The notes under the pieces are model-generated. The model was given only the letters and a program-made list of their open reading frames with translations. It was not told where the DNA came from and ran no database searches. The translations under genes and the position numbers were made by a program. Below are positions 10,584-21,657 of a stretch of 35,031 nucleotides of DNA, one piece after another. The stretch is from Lysobacterales bacterium (GTDB lineage: Bacteria > Pseudomonadota > Gammaproteobacteria > Xanthomonadales > Xanthomonadaceae): NCBI GenBank assembly GCA_017302035.1, contig JAFLEA010000024.1, positions 1 to 35,031 on the forward strand, in the 5' to 3' direction. Each line of letters opens with the position of its first letter. The stretch's first letter is position 1.

Positions 10584-12509
10584 CTAGGCGGCGTCGCCGC
10601 GCAGGGCGCGGACCTGGGCTTCCAGTGCGGCGGCCGACACCGGGCCTTCGAGCGGCGGGGCCGCCACCACGTCCACGTGGGCGCGGAATCGCCGCGGTAC
10701 CCGCATCCGTTCCAGCAGTCCGCTCTGGTCGCGGTCGCCGCGCCGGCTCCACATGCTGGCCCACATCCCGCGCAGGGCCATCGGCACCACCGGCACCGGC
10801 CGGCCGGCCTCGGCCGCGCGTTCGAGGACCTTCTCCACCCCGGACTTGAACGGCGCGATCTCCCCGTCCTTCGTCAGCGCGCCCTCCGGGAAGATGCATA
10901 CGATCTCGCCCTCGGCCAGGGTCGCGTCGATCTCGTCGAAGGCGCGCTGCATCAGCGCCGGGTCCTCGCGCGCCCCGGCGATCGGGATGGCCTTGGCGGT
11001 GCGGAAGATCCAGCTCATCACCGGGATGTTGAAGATCCGGTAGTACATGACGAAGCGCACCGGGCGCGGGATGCTGGCGGCCAGGATCAGTGCGTCCATG
11101 TAGCTGACGTGGTTGCACACCAGCACCGCCGGGCCTTCGTCCGGCACGTGTTCCTCGATGCCGCGCGGGCGCAGCCGGTACAGCGCGCGCACCAGCAGCC
11201 AGCTCAGGAACCGCATCAGGAACTCGGGCACGATGCTGAAGATCCACAGCGCCACCAGCGCATTGGCGATCGCCAGCGCCAGCAGCACCTGCGGGATGGT
11301 CCAGTGCAGCACCGTCTGCAGCAGGATGCCGGTGCCGGCCGCGGCGACGATGAACAGCGAGTTCTGGATGTTCACCGCGGCGAACACCCGCGACATCTCC
11401 GACGCCGGGGTACGGCTCTGGATCAGCGCGAACAGCGGCACCACGAAGAAGCCGGTGAACACGCCGATGCCGAGCAGGTCGATCACGATCCGCACGCTGC
11501 CCGGCTGGGCCAGGAAACCGGGCACGTCCAGGCCGACCAGCGGCGCGGCGCCGGAGCGGGCGAAGTACAGGTCCAGCAGGAACGCGCTCATGCCGAACGC
11601 GCCCAGCGGCACCAGGCCGATCTCCACCGTGCGCGCCGACAGCTTCTCGCACAGCAGCGAGCCGGTGCCGGTGCCGATCGAGAACAGGGCCAGGGCGAAG
11701 ATGTACAGCGAGGCCGAATTGGCGGTCCCGCCCAGGTGCAGTTCGGCGTAGGCCGGCAGCTGCGAGGTCAGCAGGGTGCCGAAGAACCAGAACCAGGACA
11801 CCCCGAGGATCGCGTTGCGCACGCCGCGCTGGCGCCGGGCCAGGCGCAGCATCGCCAGCGACTCGTGCCACGGGTTCCAGTGCACCTTCAACGCCGGTTC
11901 GCCGGCGTCCACCCGCGGGATCAGCCGCGCCACCAGGTTGCCGGCCACCGCCAAGGCAATGATCGCGGTGGCCGCCACCACCGGGCCGTGCGCGCCGGCG
12001 ATCTGGAAGATCAGGCCACCGAAGATCATGCCGGTCAGGATCGAGATCGAGGTGCCCATCTCGACCAGGCCGTTGCCGCCGGTCAGCTCCTCCGGCTTGA
12101 GGATCGCCGGCAGCACCGAGTACTTCACCGGGCCGAACAGGGTCGATTGCACCCCGGTGCAGAACAGCGCCACCAGCAGCACCGGCATGTTCGTGGTCAG
12201 GAAGCCGATCGCCGCCAGCGACATGATCGCGATCTCCATCGCGGTGGTGATCACGATCAGGCGCTGCTTCTCGAGTTTCTCGGCGACCTGGCCGGCGATG
12301 GCCGAGAACAGGAAGTAGGGCGCGATGAAGATCGCCGGGGCCAGCATCGCGTACAGCGAGCGCTCCCCGGTGTCCAGGCCCAGGAAGAACAGCAGGCCGA
12401 TGATCGCCTGGCGGTAGACGTTGTCGTTGAAGGCGCCCAGGGCCTGGACGACGAAGTAGGGCAGGAAGCGGCGCTGGGTCAGCAGCGCGAACTGGCTGTG
12501 GCCGGACAT
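10584..12509 (-). CDS. LplT-like transporter fused to PlsC-type acyltransferase
   Basis: A 641-residue inner-membrane fusion. Residues 1-435 form a major-facilitator domain resembling the lysophospholipid flippase LplT ([10 protein letters not shown] near 27-36, GPVKYSVLP at 126-134, about 11-12 membrane helices). Residues 445-640 are a PlsC-type acyltransferase with the catalytic [10 protein letters not shown] motif (H467 and D472) and the FPEG motif at 540-543. Known relatives flip lysophospholipid inward and re-acylate it. In Aas-type proteins an acyl-ACP synthetase follows the acyltransferase; here the protein ends without it, so the acyl donor must come from elsewhere. The ATG at 12509 has a GGAG site six bases upstream. 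Confidence 0.88.
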   Translation of the reverse strand: MSGHSQFALLTQRRFLPYFVVQALGAFNDNVYRQAIIGLLFFLGLDTGERSLYAMLAPAIFIAPYFLFSAIAGQVAEKLEKQRLIVITTAMEIAIMSLAAIGFLTTNMPVLLVALFCTGVQSTLFGPVKYSVLPAILKPEELTGGNGLVEMGTSISILTGMIFGGLIFQIAGAHGPVVAATAIIALAVAGNLVARLIPRVDAGEPALKVHWNPWHESLAMLRLARRQRGVRNAILGVSWFWFFGTLLTSQLPAYAELHLGGTANSASLYIFALALFSIGTGTGSLLCEKLSARTVEIGLVPLGAFGMSAFLLDLYFARSGAAPLVGLDVPGFLAQPGSVRIVIDLLGIGVFTGFFVVPLFALIQSRTPASEMSRVFAAVNIQNSLFIVAAAGTGILLQTVLHWTIPQVLLALAIANALVALWIFSIVPEFLMRFLSWLLVRALYRLRPRGIEEHVPDEGPAVLVCNHVSYMDALILAASIPRPVRFVMYYRIFNIPVMSWIFRTAKAIPIAGAREDPALMQRAFDEIDATLAEGEIVCIFPEGALTKDGEIAPFKSGVEKVLERAAEAGRPVPVVPMALRGMWASMWSRRGDRDQSGLLERMRVPRRFRAHVDVVAAPPLEGPVSAAALEAQVRALRGDAA

Positions 12510-12533
12510 GCGGGTCTCCGCGGGACTGCGCGG

Positions 12534-12539
12534 AGCCTA
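12534..12539 (-). promoter_or_regulatory. -10-like box (TAGGCT) for the LplT-PlsC gene
   Basis: On the minus strand GCTAGGCTC lies 24 bases before the ATG at 12509. It is divergent from the dioxygenase promoter at 12628-12633. Nothing else is recognisable in the 159-base gap. Confidence 0.35.
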
Positions 12540-12627
12540 GCAGACGGCGGCTGCCCGCAGTGCCGCCGGCGCCGGGGCGGCAACGCTGCGTTGCGGCGCC
12601 CGCATGCCGTCGATCCGCCCGCAGGGG

Positions 12628-12633
12628 TAGAGT
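12628..12633 (+). promoter_or_regulatory. -10 box (TAGAGT) for ygiD
   Basis: TAGAGT lies 35 bases before the ATG at 12669, in the same position and form as the boxes before bfr and groES. Confidence 0.4.
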
Positions 12634-12668
12634 CGGGAATCGTCCATGCGCCGTGCCCGAGGTTCCCG

Positions 12669-13529
12669 ATGAGCGCCGCCCCGCCCCTGCCCGCCGCCTT
12701 CCTGGGCCATGGCAGCCCGATGAACGCGCTGGAGCGCAACCGTTTCACCGAGGCCTGGCGTGCGTTCGGCGCCGCGGTGCCGCGGCCGCGCGCGATCCTG
12801 GCGGTATCGGCGCACTGGTACGTCAACGCCACCGCGGTCACCGCGATGGCGCGGCCGCGCACGATCCACGACTTCTACGGGTTCCCGCAGGCACTGTTCG
12901 ACGTGCGGTACCCGGCGCCGGGCCTGCCCGGGCTGGTCGAAGAGGTCGCCGATGCGGTCCGGCCGGACCATGTCGGCGCCGACCGGGACGCGTGGGGCAT
13001 CGACCACGGTACGTGGTCGGTGCTGGTGCACGCTTTCCCCGAGGCCGACATCCCGGTGGTGCAGTTGTCGATCGACGCGCGCAGGCCGCCGGAGTGGCAC
13101 CTGGCGCTGGGCGCGAAGCTGGCCGCGCTGCGCGCGCGCGGCGTTCTCGTGGTCGGCAGCGGCAACGTGGTCCACAACCTGCGCGCGATCGACTGGCACC
13201 AGCCGGACGGCGCCTTCGACTGGGCGCGGCGGTTCGACGAGCGTGCGCGCGAGCTGATGCTGGAACGGCCGGAGGAGATCCCCTCGCTGGTCGCGCATCG
13301 CGACTTCGGCCTGGCCGTGCCCACGCCCGACCATTTCCTGCCGCTGCTCTACATCGCCGGCCTGGCCGCCGCTTCGGGGCGTCCGGCCAGGACGCTGGTC
13401 GAGGGGTATGCCTACGGGTCGCTGTCGATGACCTCCTACCAGCTCGACGCGTGCTGCCCGGAAGGGGCGGACGGTGCAGGCGCCGCGCCGTTGCAGACGG
13501 CGTTGCCGCCGGAAGACGCCAACGTCTGA
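12669..13529 (+). CDS. ygiD: DODA-type extradiol dioxygenase family protein
   Basis: A 286-residue member of the 4,5-DOPA extradiol dioxygenase (LigB-superfamily) group to which E. coli YgiD belongs. The metal ligands are visible as H14 (LGHGSP), H49 (SAHW), H169 (GNVVHN) and H222 (PDHFLPLL); DHGTWSVL at 112-119 is the other family signature. These enzymes open aromatic catechol rings, but the physiological substrate of the bacterial proteins is mostly unproven. The ATG at 12669 has GAGG about six bases upstream. It stands alone, divergent from the LplT-PlsC gene and convergent with the thioesterase. The last 25 residues are extra compared with the compact domain. Confidence 0.87.
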   Translation: MSAAPPLPAAFLGHGSPMNALERNRFTEAWRAFGAAVPRPRAILAVSAHWYVNATAVTAMARPRTIHDFYGFPQALFDVRYPAPGLPGLVEEVADAVRPDHVGADRDAWGIDHGTWSVLVHAFPEADIPVVQLSIDARRPPEWHLALGAKLAALRARGVLVVGSGNVVHNLRAIDWHQPDGAFDWARRFDERARELMLERPEEIPSLVAHRDFGLAVPTPDHFLPLLYIAGLAAASGRPARTLVEGYAYGSLSMTSYQLDACCPEGADGAGAAPLQTALPPEDANV

Positions 13530-13561
13530 GCCGCCGTGCGGCGGCCGGAACCGCCGGCTCA
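13527..13561. terminator. Palindrome joining two convergent stop codons
   Basis: The ygiD stop and the thioesterase stop form the ends of one inverted repeat (TGAGCCG and CGGCTCA), inside which GCCGCC, a GTGC loop and GGCGGC form a second perfect stem. No T-run follows. It is placed as a bidirectional terminator would be. A similar GAGCCG/CGGCTC structure follows fis at 17767-17795. Confidence 0.45.
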
Positions 13562-14053
13562 GGCGACGCTGGCGGCGTCCGTGCGCAGCGCGCGATAGCG
13601 CTGTTCCAGTTCCTGGCGGATCTGGCGGCGCTGGCACCCCTGTTCGAAGCGGCGCTGTTCTTCGGCGGTGGCCGGCTCGCGCGCCGGCACCTGCACCGGC
13701 CGACCCTCGGCATCCACCGCGACCATGGTGAAGAAACAGCTGTTGGTATGCCGTACCGAGCGCGAGCGGATGTCCTCGGTCACCACCTTGATTCCGACCT
13801 CCATCGAGCTGCGGCCGGTGTAGTTGACCGAGGCCAGGAAGGTCACCAGCTCGCCCACGTGGACCGGCTCGCGGAAGGTCACCTGGTCCACCGACAGGGT
13901 GACCACGTAGCGGCCGGCGTAGCGGCTGGCGCAGGCGTAGGCGACCTCGTCCAGCAGCTTGAGCAGGGCGCCGCCGTGGACGTTGCCGGAGAAGTTGGCC
14001 ATGTCCGGGGTCATCAGCAGGGACATGGTGAGCTGGGCATTGCCTGGGGTCAT
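13559..14053 (-). CDS. YciA-like acyl-CoA thioesterase
   Basis: A 164-residue hotdog-fold thioesterase that hydrolyses acyl-CoA to free acid and CoA. The active-site region reads NFSGNVHGGALLKLLDEVAYACASRYA in two parts (NVHGG at 24-28, then D36 as the likely catalytic acid), with a typical second half around residues 48-112. The C-terminal 45 residues are charged and probably helical. It starts 12 bases after the purD stop, so it is co-transcribed with purD although no metabolic link is obvious. The chain length it prefers cannot be read from sequence. Confidence 0.88.
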   Translation of the reverse strand: MTPGNAQLTMSLLMTPDMANFSGNVHGGALLKLLDEVAYACASRYAGRYVVTLSVDQVTFREPVHVGELVTFLASVNYTGRSSMEVGIKVVTEDIRSRSVRHTNSCFFTMVAVDAEGRPVQVPAREPATAEEQRRFEQGCQRRQIRQELEQRYRALRTDAASVA

Positions 14054-14065
14054 GGCGTTGTCCGT

Positions 14066-15361
14066 TCAATCGTCGCCGCGTTCGCGGGCGATCGCGCGCC
14101 AGCCGATGTCGCGGCGGTGGAATTCGTTGGCCCAGTGGATCGCATCGACGCCGGCATAGGCATTGCGCTGGGCCTCGGACACGCTGTCGCCCAGCGCGGC
14201 CACGCACAGTACCCGGCCGCCGGCGCTGACCACCCGGCCGTCGGCGTCCAGCGCGGTGCCGGCATGGAACACCGTGGCCTTCGCCGGCACCGCATCGAGG
14301 CCGGAGATGGGATCGCCGGTGACGGGAGCCTCGGGGTAGGGGCGGGCCGCCATCACCACGCCCAGCGACGGGCGCCGATCCCACTGCGCCTCGACCTGGT
14401 CCAGGCGGCCGTCGATCGCCGCCTCGACCAGTTCCACCAGGTCGGTCTGCAGGCGCAGCATCACCGGCTGGGTTTCCGGATCGCCGAAGCGCACGTTGAA
14501 CTCGATCACCTTCGGCGCGCCGGACCCATCGATCATCAGCCCGGCGTAGAGGAAGCCGGTGAACGGCACGCCATCGGCGATCATGCCCTGCACGGTGGGG
14601 TTCACGACCTCGCGCATCACCCGCGCATGCACCTCGGGAGTGACTACCGGCGCCGGCGAATACGCGCCCATGCCGCCGGTGTTGGGGCCGGTGTCGCCGT
14701 CGCCGACTCGCTTGTGGTCCTGGCTGGTGGCCATCGGCAGCGCGGTACGGCCGTCGACCATGGAGATGAAGCTGGCCTCCTCGCCTTCGAGGAATTCCTC
14801 GATCACCACCCGTGCGCCGGCATCGCCGAAGGCATTGCCGGACAGCATGTCGCGCACCGCGGCCTCGGCTTCGGCCAGGGTCATGGCCACGATCACGCCC
14901 TTGCCGGCGGCCAGGCCGTCGGCCTTGACCACGATCGGCGCGCCCTTGGCGCGGAGGTAGGCGAGCGCGGCGTCGAGCTCGGTATGCACGGCGTAGAACG
15001 CCGTGGGGATGCCATGGCGGGCAAGGAAATCCTTGGCGAAGGCCTTGCTGCCTTCCAACTGCGCGGCGGCGGCGGTCGGCCCGAAGACGCGCAGGCCGGC
15101 GGCGCGGAAGCGGTCCACCACTCCGGCCACCAGCGGTCCCTCCGGCCCGACTACGGTCAGGGCCACGCCTTCGCTCCGCGCGAGCTGCAGCAGCCCGTCG
15201 ATGTCGGTGGCCGCGACCGCGGCATTGCGGCACCCGGCCTCGCCGGCGGTGCCGGCGTTGCCCGGGGCGACGATCACCTCGGTTACGCGCGGCGACTGCG
15301 CCAGCTTCCACGCCAGCGCGTGCTCGCGGCCGCCGGAACCGATCACCAGGACTTTGGACAT
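14066..15361 (-). CDS. purD: Phosphoribosylamine-glycine ligase
   Basis: A 431-residue ATP-grasp enzyme that joins phosphoribosylamine and glycine to make GAR, step two of purine synthesis. The N-terminal GSGGREHAL (8-16), the ATP-grasp segments [13 protein letters not shown] (144-156) and [12 protein letters not shown] (187-198), the loop [22 protein letters not shown] (215-236 region) and the metal site [10 protein letters not shown] (287-296) are all intact. The ATG at 15361 gives the family's usual N-terminus; an in-frame ATG five codons upstream is possible but adds non-conserved residues. A -10-like TAGAAT lies 31 bases upstream. It lies downstream of purH and the GNAT gene on the same strand. 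Confidence 0.96.
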   Translation of the reverse strand: MSKVLVIGSGGREHALAWKLAQSPRVTEVIVAPGNAGTAGEAGCRNAAVAATDIDGLLQLARSEGVALTVVGPEGPLVAGVVDRFRAAGLRVFGPTAAAAQLEGSKAFAKDFLARHGIPTAFYAVHTELDAALAYLRAKGAPIVVKADGLAAGKGVIVAMTLAEAEAAVRDMLSGNAFGDAGARVVIEEFLEGEEASFISMVDGRTALPMATSQDHKRVGDGDTGPNTGGMGAYSPAPVVTPEVHARVMREVVNPTVQGMIADGVPFTGFLYAGLMIDGSGAPKVIEFNVRFGDPETQPVMLRLQTDLVELVEAAIDGRLDQVEAQWDRRPSLGVVMAARPYPEAPVTGDPISGLDAVPAKATVFHAGTALDADGRVVSAGGRVLCVAALGDSVSEAQRNAYAGVDAIHWANEFHRRDIGWRAIARERGDD

Positions 15362-15391
15362 CGCGGGGGCCTGCATGCGTGGGGAGCGGCG

Positions 15392-15397
15392 ATTCTA
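15392..15397 (-). promoter_or_regulatory. purD -10 box (TAGAAT)
   Basis: On the minus strand GCTAGAATC lies 31 bases before the purD ATG, identical to the box before ampE. This suggests purD can be transcribed independently of purH. The remaining gap to the GNAT gene (15398-15534) shows no gene. Confidence 0.45.
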
Positions 15398-15534
15398 GCG
15401 TGGCGATGCGGCCGGGCGCGGCGGCAGCCGGCGTGCGGCTGGGGAGCGGGCCGTTGGTCCGCTGTCCTCGCGGGAGGCGGCAAGCGTGCCGGGCGGCATC
15501 CGGCGCATGGAGGTCGGCGCTTGCGGGCTTGCGG

Positions 15535-16041
15535 TCAGTCTTTCTCGTGATGGCCGAAGGCCGGGTGCAACACCACTTCGCCGGCCGAGGCCGCATCGGT
15601 GTAGCGCAGCGCCTGGAACGCTCCTTCCGGTGCGCCGGGCAGGGTCAGCAGCGGATCGGTGCGGAAGCCGAAGCGGCTGTAGTAGGCCGGATCGCCGAGC
15701 ACCACGCAGCCGTCGGCCTCGCGTTCGTCCAGCAGGCGCAGGCCGGTGCGGATCAGGGCGTCGCCGATGCCGTGGCCCTGGTCGGCCGGGGCCACCGCGA
15801 CCGGGCCGAGCACGTACCAGCGGTCCCCGTCGCGCGAGGGCCGTGCCGGCGAAAACGCAACGTGGCCGGCGATGCGGCCGTCGATGTCGGCCACCAGCGA
15901 GACCGCCAGGGCATGGTCCGCACGCAGCGTGTCGACGATCCGGGCCTCCAGCCTTCCCTCGCCGGGCACGCCGGCGAAGGCGGCGATCACCAGGTCGTGG
16001 ATGGCGTCTGGGTCATCGGGGCCTTCCTCGCGGATCCACAT
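15535..16041 (-). CDS. YhbS-like GNAT N-acetyltransferase
   Basis: A 168-residue GNAT-fold acyltransferase that uses acetyl-CoA. The acetyl-CoA loop is [11 protein letters not shown] at about 83-93, and the C-terminal part [11 protein letters not shown] followed by [14 protein letters not shown] resembles E. coli YhbS. The ATG at 16041 is chosen because the next residues (WIREEGPDD) align with the family start; a GTG eleven codons upstream would add residues without support. The substrate is not known. It sits between purH and purD with gaps of 77 and 173 bases, so its link to purine synthesis may be positional only. Confidence 0.85.
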   Translation of the reverse strand: MWIREEGPDDPDAIHDLVIAAFAGVPGEGRLEARIVDTLRADHALAVSLVADIDGRIAGHVAFSPARPSRDGDRWYVLGPVAVAPADQGHGIGDALIRTGLRLLDEREADGCVVLGDPAYYSRFGFRTDPLLTLPGAPEGAFQALRYTDAASAGEVVLHPAFGHHEKD

Positions 16042-16118
16042 CGCGGCCGTTTCCAGGCAAGGGCAGGCGGCCACCTTGCCACAACCGGCATGCGCGCCGC
16101 ATCAAGGCCGCCGGCGCC

Positions 16119-17705
16119 TCAATGGCGGAAGTGGCGCACCCCGGTGAAGACCATGGCGATGCCGTGCTCGTCGGCCGCGGCGATCACCTCGGCGTCGCGC
16201 ATCGAGCCGCCCGGCTGGATCACCGCCTTGATCCCGGCGGCGGCAGCGGCATCGATGCCGTCGCGGAACGGGAAGAACGCGTCGGAAGCCATCACCGAGC
16301 CTTCCACCGCCAGGCCTGCGTCGGCGGCCTTGATCCCGGCGATGCGCGCCGAGTACACCCGGCTCATCTGCCCGGCGCCGACGCCCACCGTGTGGTGGTC
16401 CTGCGCATAGACGATCGCGTTGGACTTGACGAACTTGGCCACCTTCCAGGCGAACAGCAGGTCGGCGAACTGGGCCTCGGTCGGGGCCAGCCGCGTCACC
16501 ACCTTCAGTTCTTCGCGGGTGACGATGCGGTCGTCGGCGGTCTGCATCAGCAGACCCGAGCCGACCCGCTTGGTATCGATGAAGCCCCGTGATGCCGGCG
16601 CCAGCGGGATCCGCAGCACGCGCACGTTGGCCTTCTTCGTCGCGTAGTCGAGCGCGCCCGGCTCGTAGTCCGGCGCGATCAGCACCTCGACGAACTGGCG
16701 GTCGAGGATGGTCTTGGCGGTGGCCGCATCGAGCGTGCGGTTGAAGGCGATGATGCCGCCGAAGGCCGAGGTCGGGTCGGTGGCGTAGGCCCGCTCGTAG
16801 CTGTCGCCGCAGCCGGTGCCCACCGCCACCCCGCAGGGATTGGCGTGTTTGACGATCACGCAGGCCGGCGCATCGAACTGGCGCACGCATTCCCAGGCCG
16901 CGTCGCTGTCGGCGATGTTGTTGTAGCTCAGTTCCTTGCCCTGCAGCTGCTCGAAGGTGGCCAGCGAGCCCGGCGCCGGATGCAGGTCGCGGTAGAACGC
17001 GGCCCGCTGGTGCGGGTTCTCGCCGTAGCGCAGGTCCATGACCTTGACGAAGCTGCCGTTGGCCTGGGCCGGGAAGGCCGAGCGCACGGGCACTTCGCCG
17101 GAGGCGTCGGTCACCGCCGACAGGTAGCTGCTGATCGCCGCGTCGTACTGGGCGACGCGGTTGAACGCGGCCAGCGACAGCGCGAAGCGGGTGGCCGCCG
17201 ACAGCGCGCCGTCGTTGGCCTGCAGTTCGGCCAGCAGCCCGGCGTATTGCTGCGGCGAGGTCGCCACCGCCACCCGGGCGAAGTTCTTGGCCGCCGAGCG
17301 CAGCATCGCCGGGCCGCCGATGTCGATGTTCTCCACCGCCTCGGCCAGGGTGCAGTCGCGGTTCGCGGTGACCTGCTCGAACGGATACAGGTTCAGCACC
17401 AGCAGGTCGATGGCCGGGATGCCGTGCTGGGCCATCACCGCCTCGTCCAGCCCGGCGCGGCCGAGCAGGCCGCCGTGCACCCGCGGGTGCAGGGTCTTGA
17501 CCCGTCCGTCCATCATCTCCGGAAAGCCCGTCACCTCGGCCACGTCGCGCACCGGCAGTCCGGCTTCGCGGAGCGCGCGGGCGGTACCGCCGGTGGACAG
17601 CAGTTCCACGCCGCGTGCGGCCAGCGCGGAGGCGAGTTCGACCAGGCCGGTCTTGTCGGAAACGGACAGCAGTGCCCGGCGCACGGGCAGGAGGTCGGCG
17701 GTCAT
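16119..17705 (-). CDS. purH: Bifunctional AICAR formyltransferase / IMP cyclohydrolase
   Basis: A 528-residue enzyme catalysing the last two steps of IMP synthesis. The N-terminal IMP cyclohydrolase domain (1-150) has LSTGGTA (36-42) and DGRVKTLHP (66-74). The transformylase domain shows [10 protein letters not shown] (224-233), the catalytic [10 protein letters not shown] (285-294, K286 and H287), and [10 protein letters not shown] (474-483). Length and motifs are complete. The ATG at 17705 has no ribosome binding site but stands 32 bases after a perfect TATAAT. It follows fis on the same strand. Confidence 0.97.
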   Translation of the reverse strand: MTADLLPVRRALLSVSDKTGLVELASALAARGVELLSTGGTARALREAGLPVRDVAEVTGFPEMMDGRVKTLHPRVHGGLLGRAGLDEAVMAQHGIPAIDLLVLNLYPFEQVTANRDCTLAEAVENIDIGGPAMLRSAAKNFARVAVATSPQQYAGLLAELQANDGALSAATRFALSLAAFNRVAQYDAAISSYLSAVTDASGEVPVRSAFPAQANGSFVKVMDLRYGENPHQRAAFYRDLHPAPGSLATFEQLQGKELSYNNIADSDAAWECVRQFDAPACVIVKHANPCGVAVGTGCGDSYERAYATDPTSAFGGIIAFNRTLDAATAKTILDRQFVEVLIAPDYEPGALDYATKKANVRVLRIPLAPASRGFIDTKRVGSGLLMQTADDRIVTREELKVVTRLAPTEAQFADLLFAWKVAKFVKSNAIVYAQDHHTVGVGAGQMSRVYSARIAGIKAADAGLAVEGSVMASDAFFPFRDGIDAAAAAGIKAVIQPGGSMRDAEVIAAADEHGIAMVFTGVRHFRH

Positions 17706-17737
17706 CGGCAGTGGGGAAGTGCGGGGGGAGAAGCGGA

Positions 17738-17743
17738 ATTATA
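17738..17743 (-). promoter_or_regulatory. purH -10 box (TATAAT)
   Basis: A perfect consensus -10 on the minus strand, preceded by GC as in the TAGANT boxes and placed 32 bases before the purH ATG. No matching -35 is visible and no purR-type operator was recognised. Confidence 0.55.
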
Positions 17744-17766
17744 GCCGCCCGCCCATGGTCCCCATC

Positions 17767-17795
17767 GAGCCGCCGGCAGGCGGCGGCACCGGCTC
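17767..17795. terminator. Hairpin at the end of fis
   Basis: GAGCCG (17767-17772) pairs with CGGCTC (17790-17795), which overlaps the fis stop; inside, GCCGCC pairs with GGCGGC around a GGCA loop. There is no T-run. It separates fis from the purH promoter and may be a weak terminator or a 3' stabiliser. It resembles the structure at 13527-13561. Confidence 0.4.
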
Positions 17796-18069
17796 AGGCC
17801 AGGCCGTAGTCCTTGAGTTTCTTGCGCAGGGTGGCGCGATGGATGCCCAGCAGCGCCGCGGCTCGGCTCTGGTTGCCCTCGCAGTGGTTGAGCACTTCCA
17901 CGAACAGCGGGATCTCCATCTCGCGCAGCACGATCTCGTAGACGTCGTTGGCATCCACCCCGTCCAGGTCACGCAGGTAGCGCCGCACCGACTGGGCCAC
18001 GTGTTCGCGCAGCGGCTGGCGGGGAGCGGTGCGGCCGGCGTCGGCGCGGGAAGTGGCGTTCTGCTGCAC
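17794..18069 (-). CDS. fis: Fis family nucleoid-associated transcription regulator
   Basis: A 91-residue DNA-bending protein. The C-terminal helix-turn-helix [20 protein letters not shown] (66-85) is very close to enterobacterial Fis, and the preceding helices (about 20-62) form the dimer core. Residues 1-17 are a variable tail. The reading frame starts with GTG at 18069; a GGA is the only ribosome-binding hint, so the exact start is uncertain. Fis activates growth-rate-dependent genes and shapes the nucleoid in enterobacteria. It lies between the DUF3426 gene and purH on the same strand, with its own TAGACT box. Confidence 0.92.
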   Translation of the reverse strand: MQQNATSRADAGRTAPRQPLREHVAQSVRRYLRDLDGVDANDVYEIVLREMEIPLFVEVLNHCEGNQSRAAALLGIHRATLRKKLKDYGLA

Positions 18070-18117
18070 GTGGATTCCGGAGGATTGCTGCGCGGGCCGT
18101 GCCGGTGCGGGGCAGCG

Positions 18118-18123
18118 AGTCTA
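18118..18123 (-). promoter_or_regulatory. fis -10 box (TAGACT)
   Basis: On the minus strand GCTAGACTC lies 48 bases before the fis GTG, the same form as the box before the DUF6776 gene. It is in the 99-base gap after the DUF3426 gene. Confidence 0.4.
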
Positions 18124-18168
18124 GCGCGCCGGACCGGGCGCCGCCATCGGCAGCGCCCGGGCACGCAT

Positions 18169-19227
18169 TCAGCGGAACTCGAACGAGAATGCGACCGTGC
18201 CCGGCGCCGGTTCCTGGACCAGGAAGGAGACCTGCGCGCTCTGGCCCGGAGACAATTGCGTGGCCGGCGCCGCGCCGAGGTATTCGGCCGGCAGGAACAC
18301 CTGGCTGCCGATCACGCGCCCGTCGGCATCGGACAGGGCCAGTTGCAGCGCGGGCCAGTCCTGGGCCCAGCGCGCGTCGTTGCGGAAGGTCGCATCCACG
18401 CGCAGCGCGCCGGCCTGCGGTGCCGGCCGCACTTGGCGGTCGAGCATGACGAACGCGCCTGGCTCGTGCCACGCCGGCAGGGTGCAGCCCAGGGTGCCGC
18501 ACAGGGTTTCCAGCAGCGGGCGCCAGCCGGGGTCGGCGGCCAGGCGCGCGCGGTCGGCGAGCAGCATCTGCAATCCGAGCAGCAGTGCCAGCAGCGCGAC
18601 CAGCGGCCAGCGCAGGCGCGTCCACGCGGTGCCGCGCGCGCGCCGCGCGGCGAATGCGGCCGGCGCCGGTTCCGGCGTGCTTGCCGGTGCAGGCGCTTCC
18701 GCCACGGATTCCGCCACCGGCTCCGGCTCCGTGGCCGGACCCTGATCCACGGCCGCATCGTGCGCAACCGGATCCCCGGCGCCCGTGTCCGCGCCGGGCA
18801 TGCCGGTTTCGACGTCCACGGCGCCCGCCGGTGCGACCGCATCCGGGCTCGCGTCGATGTCCGCCTCCGCCTGGCCGACGGCTCGCCGCTCCATGTCTTC
18901 ATCCGTTTCCGCCTCGGGCGCCGGGTGGAGCAGCGCGTCATCGGCGTCGGCGTCGGCCACGGTCGCGGGTGCCGTGGTGGCCGGGGCCGTCGTTGCGTCG
19001 GTTCCGCCCCCGCCTAGAGCGCGCAGCATCGCCGCCTGGGCACTGGACGGCGGTGGCGCGGCGGCGGAACCGGTCCCGGCATCGGCGGCCACGGGAGCGT
19101 GCGGCGCGGCCGCGGCGGATTCGGCTTCCAGCGGGCGTCCGCAACGCGGGCAGTTGGCCGGCAACAGCTCGCGCCGCTGCGGCGGGCAGGCGACCAGGAA
19201 CTGGCAATGCGGGCAGGGGACGAACAT
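18169..19227 (-). CDS. Zinc-ribbon and DUF3426 membrane protein
   Basis: A 352-residue single-pass membrane protein. An N-terminal zinc ribbon has two CxxC pairs (C5/C8 and C26/C29). A long linker (about 33-205), rich in alanine, proline, aspartate and glutamate, leads to one membrane segment (about 209-227) and the DUF3426 domain (about 235-352), which has LCGTLGCTLPAW and an immunoglobulin-like beta pattern. The function is unknown. It lies 50 bases after prmA and 99 before fis, an order common in xanthomonads. The linker composition suggests a flexible spacer rather than a folded domain. Confidence 0.87.
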   Translation of the reverse strand: MFVPCPHCQFLVACPPQRRELLPANCPRCGRPLEAESAAAAPHAPVAADAGTGSAAAPPPSSAQAAMLRALGGGGTDATTAPATTAPATVADADADDALLHPAPEAETDEDMERRAVGQAEADIDASPDAVAPAGAVDVETGMPGADTGAGDPVAHDAAVDQGPATEPEPVAESVAEAPAPASTPEPAPAAFAARRARGTAWTRLRWPLVALLALLLGLQMLLADRARLAADPGWRPLLETLCGTLGCTLPAWHEPGAFVMLDRQVRPAPQAGALRVDATFRNDARWAQDWPALQLALSDADGRVIGSQVFLPAEYLGAAPATQLSPGQSAQVSFLVQEPAPGTVAFSFEFR

Positions 19228-19277
19228 GCGGCCTATTCAAGCATGCCGGCCACGCCGGCCGCGACGGCTGCGCATGC

Positions 19278-20195
19278 TCAGCGGCGCACGCCGTCGATGC
19301 GTATCCAGTCCTCTTCGCCGGCGACCCGCAGGTCGTCGAACCAGGCCGCATAGCGCTGCAGCAGTTCGCCTTCCTGGCCGCGCAGGATCCCGGACAGGGC
19401 GATGCGCCCGCCGGGGGCCACGCGCGCGGCGAGCACCTCGGCCAGCGCGTCCAGGGCCGAGGCCAGGATGTTGGCCACCACCAGCGGGTAGGCCGCGGGC
19501 GGTTCGTCTTCGGGCAGGTGCACGGCGAGGTGCTGGTCGACCGCGTTGCGGCGGGCATTGTCCATGCTGGCCAGCAGTGCCTGTGGATCGTTGTCCACGC
19601 CCACCGCGGAGGCGGCGCCGAGCTTGAGCGCGGCTAGCGCCAGGATGCCCGAGCCGCAGCCGAAATCGAGCACCCGCGCGCCGCCCAGCGCGCCATCGGC
19701 GGCGAGCATGTCGAGCCAGCGCAGGCACAGCGCGGTGGTCGGATGGGTGCCCGAACCGAACGCCAGGCCCGGATCCAGCCGCACCACCGCCGCGTCCGCC
19801 GCTTCGGCTTCGGCCGGCAGCGCATGGTTCCAGGGCACGATCCAGGTGCGCGCGCCGAAGCGCATCGGCCGGAACTGGTCCAGCCAGGCGCGTTCCCAGT
19901 CCTCGTCCTCGACCGTGCGGAACGAGGCGCCGGTCCAGTCCAGGCCGGGGTCGAACGCTTCCAGCGCCGCCAGCAGCGCCAGCGCGTCGGTGCCGTCCTC
20001 GAACAGCGCGGTCAGCAGCAGCGACTTCCACACCGGGGTCTGGCCCACGCCCGGTTCCAGGATCGCGCGCTCGTTGGGCGTGTCGGCGTCGGCGTCGAGC
20101 AGGGTCACCGACAGCGCGCCCACGTCTTCCAGCGCGCGCTCGTAGCGCGGCTGCTCGGTCTCGGTGCTGCGCAGGCTCAGTTCCAGCCAGGGCAT
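19278..20195 (-). CDS. prmA: Ribosomal protein L11 methyltransferase
   Basis: A 305-residue SAM-dependent enzyme that trimethylates ribosomal protein L11. The N-terminal L11-recognition domain (1-100) is followed by the linker and the Rossmann domain, with [14 protein letters not shown] (141-154), the SAM-binding [10 protein letters not shown] (177-186), DNDP (201-204) and the ANIL motif (241-244). The usual GTGTHPTT reads GSGTHPTT here, a mild change. The ATG at 20195 is five bases after the accC stop, so the gene is translationally close to the fatty-acid operon. Confidence 0.95.
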   Translation of the reverse strand: MPWLELSLRSTETEQPRYERALEDVGALSVTLLDADADTPNERAILEPGVGQTPVWKSLLLTALFEDGTDALALLAALEAFDPGLDWTGASFRTVEDEDWERAWLDQFRPMRFGARTWIVPWNHALPAEAEAADAAVVRLDPGLAFGSGTHPTTALCLRWLDMLAADGALGGARVLDFGCGSGILALAALKLGAASAVGVDNDPQALLASMDNARRNAVDQHLAVHLPEDEPPAAYPLVVANILASALDALAEVLAARVAPGGRIALSGILRGQEGELLQRYAAWFDDLRVAGEEDWIRIDGVRR

Positions 20196-20200
20196 CGCGC

Positions 20201-21568
<1,368 letters not shown>

Positions 21569-21657
21569 GTCCGTTTCTCAATTTGTCCTTCCGGCCCGCC
21601 GGCCTGGATGCCGGTGGGCGTTCGCGGGCGCGCGCCGGCGGCGCCCGGAAGCCCCGT

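Noticed and set aside
9936-12668. The long plus-strand frame leading into the dioxygenase gene.
   Set aside because: Upstream of ATG 12669 it is antisense to the LplT-PlsC and CD225 genes and has no family resemblance; only the last 286 codons are real.
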